This document shows positions 59,418 through 64,000 of a DNA stretch of 64,000 bases, one piece after another. A model generated the notes under the pieces. That model was not told where the DNA came from. It was given only the letters and a program-made list of their open reading frames with translations, and ran no database searches. The stretch is taken from NCBI GenBank assembly GCA_041398565.1, contig JAWKUN010000005.1:496001-560000 (forward strand), read 5' to 3'. The position numbers and the translations under genes are program-made. Source of the stretch: DATGPD01 sp041398565. Its GTDB lineage: Bacteria; Planctomycetota; UBA1135; UBA2386. How positions within the stretch are numbered: position 1 is the first letter of the stretch; every line of letters starts with the position of its first letter.

Positions 59418-59957
59418 ATGGCGCGCTACGTCATGGCCATCGACACGCGCCGCTGTGTCGGCTGCATGGACTGCGTCGTCGCCTGCAAGACCGAGAACGA
59501 CGTGCCCGAGGGATTCAATCGCGACTGGATCACCGAGACGGTGCGCGGCGAGTTCCCGTCCCTCGGCCTCGAGATCCGCTCCGAGCGGTGCAACCACTGC
59601 GCCCATCCACCGTGCGTCGACTGCTGCCCGACCGGCGCCAGCCACGTGCACGAGCGTGGCGGTGTCGTGCTCGTCGAGGGCGACAAGTGCATCGGCTGCA
59701 AGGCCTGCATCGCCGCGTGCCCCTACGACGCTCGCTACGTCCACCCCGACGGTCACGTCGACAAGTGCACCTTCTGCATCCACCGCGTCGAACAAGGACT
59801 CCTGCCAGCGTGCGTGTCGGTCTGTCCGACACGGTGCATGCACTTCGGCGACGCCGAGGACCCACACAGCGACGTCAGCCGACTGCTCGCCACGCGGCCG
59901 CACCACACGATCCTGCCCGAGGCCGGCACCGAGCCCCGCGTCCACTACCTGACCTGA
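59418..59957 (+). CDS. psrB: 4x[4Fe-4S] electron-transfer subunit (PsrB/DmsB type)
   Basis: Iron-sulfur subunit of 179 aa carrying four cubane clusters between the membrane anchor and the catalytic subunit. Cluster motifs: CVGCMDCVVACK, CNHCAHPPCVDCCP, CIGCKACIAACP, and CTFCIHRVEQGLLPACVSVCP. No Tat signal, so it is expected to be exported as a complex with the PsrA-type subunit. Spacing to the genes on both sides (3 and 9 bp) shows one operon. ATG 59418 is unambiguous. Confidence 0.95.
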   Translation: MARYVMAIDTRRCVGCMDCVVACKTENDVPEGFNRDWITETVRGEFPSLGLEIRSERCNHCAHPPCVDCCPTGASHVHERGGVVLVEGDKCIGCKACIAACPYDARYVHPDGHVDKCTFCIHRVEQGLLPACVSVCPTRCMHFGDAEDPHSDVSRLLATRPHHTILPEAGTEPRVHYLT

Positions 59958-59966
59958 GGTTCCGCG

Positions 59967-61097
59967 ATGGACGAACACGTCATTCACCGCCACAACCATG
60001 GGATCGACCCGGTGCTCGACGCTTGGGGTTGGGAGATCCCCGTGTATCTCTTCCTCGGCGGTCTCGTCGCCGGCCTGATGGTCATCGCCGGCATGCGCCT
60101 GCTGCTGGCGCGCCCGCGCGTCCGGCAGCCGATGGTCTGCTGGACGGCCGGCCCGTGGATCGCCTTGGCCTTGCTCAGCGTGGGCATGCTGGCGCTGTTC
60201 CTCGATCTGAGCCACAAGGCCTGCGTCTGGCGGCTGTACCTGACGTTCCAGGTCACCTCGCCGATGTCGTGGGGAGCGTGGATCCTGCTCGCGGTCTACC
60301 CCGCGTTGGCGGCCAACGCACTCCTGCACCTGCCGGTCGCGCTCCCGGCGTTGACCAGCCGGTTTCCAGTGCTGCGGCGGGTCAGCGACCGGCTGCTCGC
60401 GCGCCCGCGCGTCGTGCTGGCGATCGCTCTGGCCAACATCGTGCTCGGCGTCGGATTGGGCGTCTACACGGGACTGCTGCTCGGCACGCTCGGTGCGCGG
60501 CCGCTGTGGGCGAGTGCGGTGCTCGGCCCGCTGTTCTTGTTCTCCGGCCTGTCGACTGCCGCCGCTCTACTGCACGCGATCCTGGTGCTGTCCTCGCCGG
60601 CGGGCGAGCGGCCGGCGTTCGCCGACTTCCTGATCGCCAGGCTCACTCGCTGGCCGCAGGCCACGCCGCCCGCCGGCGAGGAGACGGGTTTCGCCCAGGC
60701 CCCTGACCCCGCCCGACTCTGCTCGCGGTCGCCCTTGCAGCCGCGAGCCCTTCGAGTCGAGAGCGAGGCGCCGGAGCTGTTGCAGGCCGACAACAGCTTC
60801 CTCACCGTCGAAGCCGCTCTGCTCGGCACGTTCCTCTTGGGGCACACCACCGCGAGCGCCGTGCATCGACAGGCGGCGGACCTGCTCCTGACCGGTCCGT
60901 ACGCCGCGGTGTTCTGGGTGTTCGTGGTCGGGCTCGGGCTCCTGCTGCCCCTGACTCTCCAGCACTTCGAACTCCAGCACAGGATCCGCCACACGCTCGC
61001 GCCCTCGTTGCTCGTGCTGCTCGGCGGCCTCGTGCTCCGCTTCGTCTTCGTCCAAGCCGGTCAGGCGAGCCATTGGGCCGCCACGGCACTGCACTGA
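59967..61097 (+). CDS. psrC: NrfD/PsrC-type membrane quinol-oxidising subunit
   Basis: Integral membrane subunit of 376 aa with about eight to nine helices that takes electrons from quinol and passes them to the iron-sulfur subunit. Helices one to five (YLFLGGLVAGLMVIAGM, WIALALLSVGMLALFLDL) are typical, including the Asp/His-rich LDLSHK for quinone binding. A soluble insertion of about 50 residues (WPQATPPAGEETGFAQAPD...LQADN) lies between helices six and seven, unusual for the family. The gene is in tight operon (9 bp after psrB). Confidence 0.9.
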   Translation: MDEHVIHRHNHGIDPVLDAWGWEIPVYLFLGGLVAGLMVIAGMRLLLARPRVRQPMVCWTAGPWIALALLSVGMLALFLDLSHKACVWRLYLTFQVTSPMSWGAWILLAVYPALAANALLHLPVALPALTSRFPVLRRVSDRLLARPRVVLAIALANIVLGVGLGVYTGLLLGTLGARPLWASAVLGPLFLFSGLSTAAALLHAILVLSSPAGERPAFADFLIARLTRWPQATPPAGEETGFAQAPDPARLCSRSPLQPRALRVESEAPELLQADNSFLTVEAALLGTFLLGHTTASAVHRQAADLLLTGPYAAVFWVFVVGLGLLLPLTLQHFELQHRIRHTLAPSLLVLLGGLVLRFVFVQAGQASHWAATALH

Positions 61098-61109
61098 ACG
61101 GTGGTCACG

Positions 61110-61649
61110 ATGCACAATCCCGCCCAAGGTCCCCTCCCGGAGCGGCCGCACGCCAACCCCTACCTCGCCGGCTTCTGCCTCGGTCTGGTGCTCCTCGCCA
61201 CCTTCGTCGTCATGGGGCGCGGGCTCGGTGCGTCCGGTGCGTTCACCACGGCAGTGGCCACCGCGGTGCACGCCGTGGCCCCGGCGCACGCCGACGGCAA
61301 CGACTTCTACGCCAGCTACCTCGGCGACGGGTCCTCGAGCCCGCTCGAGGACTGGCTCGTGTTCGAAGTCCTCGGTGTGTTCGTCGGCGGGTTCCTGTCG
61401 GGCGCCCTGGCCAACCGTCTGCGCTTCAAGGTCGAGAAGGGGCCGCGCATCGGTACGGCGCCGCGCCTGGTCCTGGCCGCGGTCGGCGGCGCCTTGATGG
61501 GCGTCGGCGCCAAGATCGCGCTCGGCTGCACCAGCGGCCAAGCGCTCACCGGCGGCGCTCTGCTCAACGTCGGCAGCTGGGCATTCATGTTGTGCATCTT
61601 CGCCGGCGCCTACGCACTGGCCGGTCTGCTGCGGAGGGCGTGGCTGTGA
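61110..61649 (+). CDS. YeeE/YedE-family membrane protein, first half
   Basis: Membrane protein of 179 aa with four helices, homologous to the N-terminal half of sulfur-compound importers of the YeeE/YedE family (e.g. thiosulfate uptake). GVGAKIALGCTSGQALTGGALL carries the conserved Cys implicated in thiosulfate handling. ATG 61110 was chosen; an in-frame GTG three codons earlier is possible. The stop overlaps the start of the second half, so the transporter is split across two coupled genes. Confidence 0.87.
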   Translation: MHNPAQGPLPERPHANPYLAGFCLGLVLLATFVVMGRGLGASGAFTTAVATAVHAVAPAHADGNDFYASYLGDGSSSPLEDWLVFEVLGVFVGGFLSGALANRLRFKVEKGPRIGTAPRLVLAAVGGALMGVGAKIALGCTSGQALTGGALLNVGSWAFMLCIFAGAYALAGLLRRAWL

Positions 61650-62902
61650 TCGCCCCGTTCTTCAAGTTCGGCGCCTTCGGCGACGAGGTGTCGCTGGTCG
61701 TGGCCTTCGTCACCGGCATCGCCTTCGGCTTCACGCTGGAGCGGGCCGGGTTCGGCAACGCCCGGGTGCTCGCGGCGCAGTTCTACTTCCGCGACCTGCG
61801 CGTGCTGAAGGTGATGTTCACCGCCATCGTCACGGCGATGATCGGCACGTTCCTCCTCGGGCGTCTCGGCGTGCTCGACCTCTCGCTGGTCTACCTGACT
61901 CCGACCTTCCTGGTGCCCCAGATCGTCGGCGGGCTGGTCCTCGGTGCGGGCTTCATCATCGGCGGCTACTGCCCGGGTACGTCGTGCGTGTCGGCGGCCA
62001 CCGGCCGCGTCGACGGCATGGTGTATCTGCTCGGCATGATCGGCGGCCTCGTCGGGTTCGCCGAGATCTACCCCGGCATCCAGGGCTGGCTGAGGACGAC
62101 CCCGCTCGGTCAGGTGACCCTCGCGCAGCAGTTCGGCCTCCCTTACGGCATGGTCGTGGCGGCCGTCGCCGTGATGGCTCTCGGGGCGTTCCTCGCCGCC
62201 GAATGGGCCGAGCGCCGGATCGGCGGCAAGCTGCCCGGCCCTGGCTCTCTGCTCGAACCGGTGCGCCGGATCACCCCGGTGCGTGCCTTCGCGCTGGCGC
62301 TGCTGGGGTTGGGACTGGTGGCACCGTTCGCCGGCGACCCCTACCGCAGAGGCGTCGCCCAGCTCGACGCGAAGCAGCTCGCGCTCGAGGCCGGTACCAA
62401 GGCCGACCACGTGTGGCCGACGGAGCTCGCCGACTGGATCCTCCAGGGGCGGAACGACTACCGGTTGATCGACGTGCGCGAGCCAGACGAGTTCGCGACC
62501 TACCACATCCCGGGTGCTGTCAACGTGCCGCTCACGCGCGTCGCGACCGACCTGGCGCAGCGCAACGAGCTCCTGGTCTTCGTCAGCGACGGCGGGATCC
62601 ACGCGGCGCAGGCTTGGTTGCTGTTCAAGGCGATGGGCTACCGGTCGGTCTACATGCTGTTCGGCGGCATCGAGGAGTGGAAGGAGAAGGTCCTGTTCCC
62701 GGTCGCTCCTGCGGCGGACGCGCCCACCAGCGAGCAGGTCGAGTTCAGGAAGCGCGCTGCCGTCGCGAAGTACTTCGGCGGTGCCGCGCTGGGCGCCGGC
62801 AGCGCCCAGGCAGCGACGCGGATCGTGCCACCGATGCCCACCTCCCCGCCCGGTGACGTGGTTCCGGCCCCGGCCCGCAAGAAGAAGAAGGAAGGCTGCT
62901 GA
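61646..62902 (+). CDS. YeeE/YedE-family membrane protein fused to rhodanese domain
   Basis: Protein of 418 aa. Four to five helices form the second half of a YeeE/YedE transporter, with the conserved site GGYCPGTSCVSAATGRVDG. A further helix (AFALALLGLGLVAPFAG) leads to a rhodanese domain (about 270-360; DYRLIDVREPDEFATYHIPGAVNVPL). Its active loop reads LLVFVSDGGIHAAQ, with no catalytic Cys at the usual place, so it may be inactive. A basic tail KKKKEGC ends in Cys. GTG 61646 overlaps the upstream stop (GTGA) with GGAGG nine bases before. Likely moves a sulfur species for the reductase. Confidence 0.88.
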   Translation: MIAPFFKFGAFGDEVSLVVAFVTGIAFGFTLERAGFGNARVLAAQFYFRDLRVLKVMFTAIVTAMIGTFLLGRLGVLDLSLVYLTPTFLVPQIVGGLVLGAGFIIGGYCPGTSCVSAATGRVDGMVYLLGMIGGLVGFAEIYPGIQGWLRTTPLGQVTLAQQFGLPYGMVVAAVAVMALGAFLAAEWAERRIGGKLPGPGSLLEPVRRITPVRAFALALLGLGLVAPFAGDPYRRGVAQLDAKQLALEAGTKADHVWPTELADWILQGRNDYRLIDVREPDEFATYHIPGAVNVPLTRVATDLAQRNELLVFVSDGGIHAAQAWLLFKAMGYRSVYMLFGGIEEWKEKVLFPVAPAADAPTSEQVEFRKRAAVAKYFGGAALGAGSAQAATRIVPPMPTSPPGDVVPAPARKKKKEGC

Positions 62903-62981
62903 GGCCGCGAAGCGCCGCAAGGTCGGCAAGGCGGTCCCTTCGCCCAACGTCAGGCTCGTGGCAGGATCGTCCCGACAGGGC

Positions 62982-64000
62982 TCACTCCCCGCCCTGCGCC
63001 CGCGCCACGAGCCGGCGCGCCTCCGCCAAGGCGGCCTGATCGGCGCCGTCCCAGCTGCCCATCGCCGCCAGCTCCGCCTCGCGCGCGGCGGCGTCGAGCG
63101 TCACCACCTCCGACCGCGTGCGCCCGCTCGACACGCTCTTCTCCACCCGGAAGTGCGTCTGAGCGAACGCGGCGACCTGCGGCAGGTGCGTCACGATGAG
63201 CACTTGGTGGTGCTCGCTCACTTCGCGCAGCTTGCGCCCGACGGCCAGGCCCAGACGGCCGCCGATCTCCGAGTCGATCTCGTCGAACACCACGAAGGGC
63301 ACGCGGTCCTGATCGGCGAGGCACTTCTTGACCGCCAGCACCAGACGAGCCATCTCGCCCCCGGACGCCGTCTCGCGCAGCGAGTGGAAAGGCTCGCCAG
63401 GATTGACCCGCACCATGAACTCGACCGGCGACGGACCATGGCCGGTGGCCGCGTCGAGCAGCTGAGTCGGGTCGACCTCGCTCTCCATGTCGACGCGCAG
63501 CCGCGTCTCGCTCATCTTCAGGCTGGCGAGTTCGCTGGTGACCGCGGCACAGAAGGCGGGAATCACCTTCTTGCGCGCGCGCAGGAGCTTGCGCGCGGCC
63601 TCGGCGGCGCGGCCCACGCACGCGCCCAGCTCGGCAGCCAAGGCCTCGGGTTGCTCGCTCTCGTCGGTGAGACGCTGCAACTCTGCCAGCGTCTCGGCCT
63701 GCGCCGCGAACCAGTCGTCTTCCGACGGGCCGAAGCGAGCGAGCCCGTCGCGCACGGCCGCGAGACGCTCCTCGACTGCGCGCAGTCGGGACGGATCGTC
63801 CTCGAGTCGGCCCAGTCCGGACTGCAGGGTCCGCGCCGCATCGGCCACCAACGCCTCCGCCTCGTCGAGCTGCCGCGCCGCATCGGCCAGCGAACGATCG
63901 ATCTCGGCAGCCTCCGCCGCGTGACGCGTGGCACGCGCCAACATGGAGGCGACGTTGTCGTCGGCGTCCTGCAGAACTGCGAGAACGCCTTGTAGCAGCT
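62982..64000 (-). CDS. recN: DNA repair protein RecN, partial (N-terminus beyond window edge)
   Basis: C-terminal part (about 339 residues) of the SMC-like RecN ATPase that holds broken DNA ends together. The visible part has the end of a coiled coil (LLQGVLAVLQDADDNVAS...AAEIDRSLADAARQLDEAEALV), then the C-terminal ATPase lobe: SASGGEMARLVLAVK-like signature, VVFDEIDSEIGGRLGLAVG (Walker B and D-loop) and VLIVTHLPQVAAFA. The Walker A half and start codon are outside the window. Stop TGA at 62982-62984. Tail-to-tail with the YeeE/rhodanese gene, 79 bp apart. Confidence 0.95.
   Translation of the reverse strand, partial: LLQGVLAVLQDADDNVASMLARATRHAAEAAEIDRSLADAARQLDEAEALVADAARTLQSGLGRLEDDPSRLRAVEERLAAVRDGLARFGPSEDDWFAAQAETLAELQRLTDESEQPEALAAELGACVGRAAEAARKLLRARKKVIPAFCAAVTSELASLKMSETRLRVDMESEVDPTQLLDAATGHGPSPVEFMVRVNPGEPFHSLRETASGGEMARLVLAVKKCLADQDRVPFVVFDEIDSEIGGRLGLAVGRKLREVSEHHQVLIVTHLPQVAAFAQTHFRVEKSVSSGRTRSEVVTLDAAAREAELAAMGSWDGADQAALAEARRLVARAQGGE

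Overview
The window is about 64 kb of very GC-rich DNA with strongly G/C-biased third codon positions. It carries 47 protein-coding genes, two of them cut by the window edges, and one tRNA gene. The gene content points to a member of the phylum Planctomycetota, probably a deep-branching, poorly cultured lineage. The signs are paired ECF sigma factor and serine/threonine kinase genes, a kinase with a TPR tail, a sigma factor fused to a membrane anchor and carboxypeptidase-regulatory-like repeats, large secreted propeller or kelch proteins that share a C-terminal domain, and many glycosyltransferases. This placement is inference from gene content. No rRNA or phylogenetic marker was analysed.

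Layout. 1-9969: signalling (partial kinase, two ECF sigma factors, TPR kinase), a PhyH-type dioxygenase, a secreted alpha/beta hydrolase and a Wzm/Wzt-type polysaccharide exporter. 10334-24707: secreted surface or propeller proteins, zinc-ribbon membrane proteins, a radical SAM protein with a SPASM-like segment at its N-terminus, and the sigma-factor fusion. 24969-36264: surface-glycan block, with a + strand methyltransferase/GT2-GT4/GT4/5-FCL run, a - strand heptose-kinase/degenerate GmhB-like/GT2/GT4 run and a GT-C-like membrane pair. 36297-39632: RNase D, a tiny SelW-like selenoprotein gene and a membrane protein. 39637-53188: kelch protein, tRNA-Asp, di-heme peroxidase, DnaJ/TerB protein, a cysteine-module metal-binding protein, and a nuclease/phosphatase-thioredoxin fusion. 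53220-55091: a second selenoprotein candidate and a beta-carbonic anhydrase. 55347-62902: respiratory sulfur cluster (pentaheme cytochrome, Tat-exported molybdopterin oxidoreductase, 4x[4Fe-4S] protein, NrfD-type anchor, two YeeE/YedE proteins, one with rhodanese). 62982-64000: RecN, partial.

The most notable content is invisible to ordinary gene calling. Two genes need an in-frame TGA read as selenocysteine: a CxxU SelW-type protein at 37694-37927 and a thioredoxin-like protein at 53220-54236. Each has a hairpin just after the TGA at the distance expected of a bacterial SECIS. No selA, selB, selC or selD is in the window, so the organism must encode them elsewhere.

Intergenic DNA is also organised. 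One dispersed two-hairpin element occurs just upstream of four unrelated genes (a fifth partial copy lies elsewhere). A second, longer (~90-180 nt) structured element occurs in at least five copies and brackets the SelW-type gene in inverted orientation. Nine genes have a TANNNT-like box exactly 6-7 nt before the start codon, which suggests leaderless transcripts. No CRISPR array, insertion sequence, rRNA or origin was seen.
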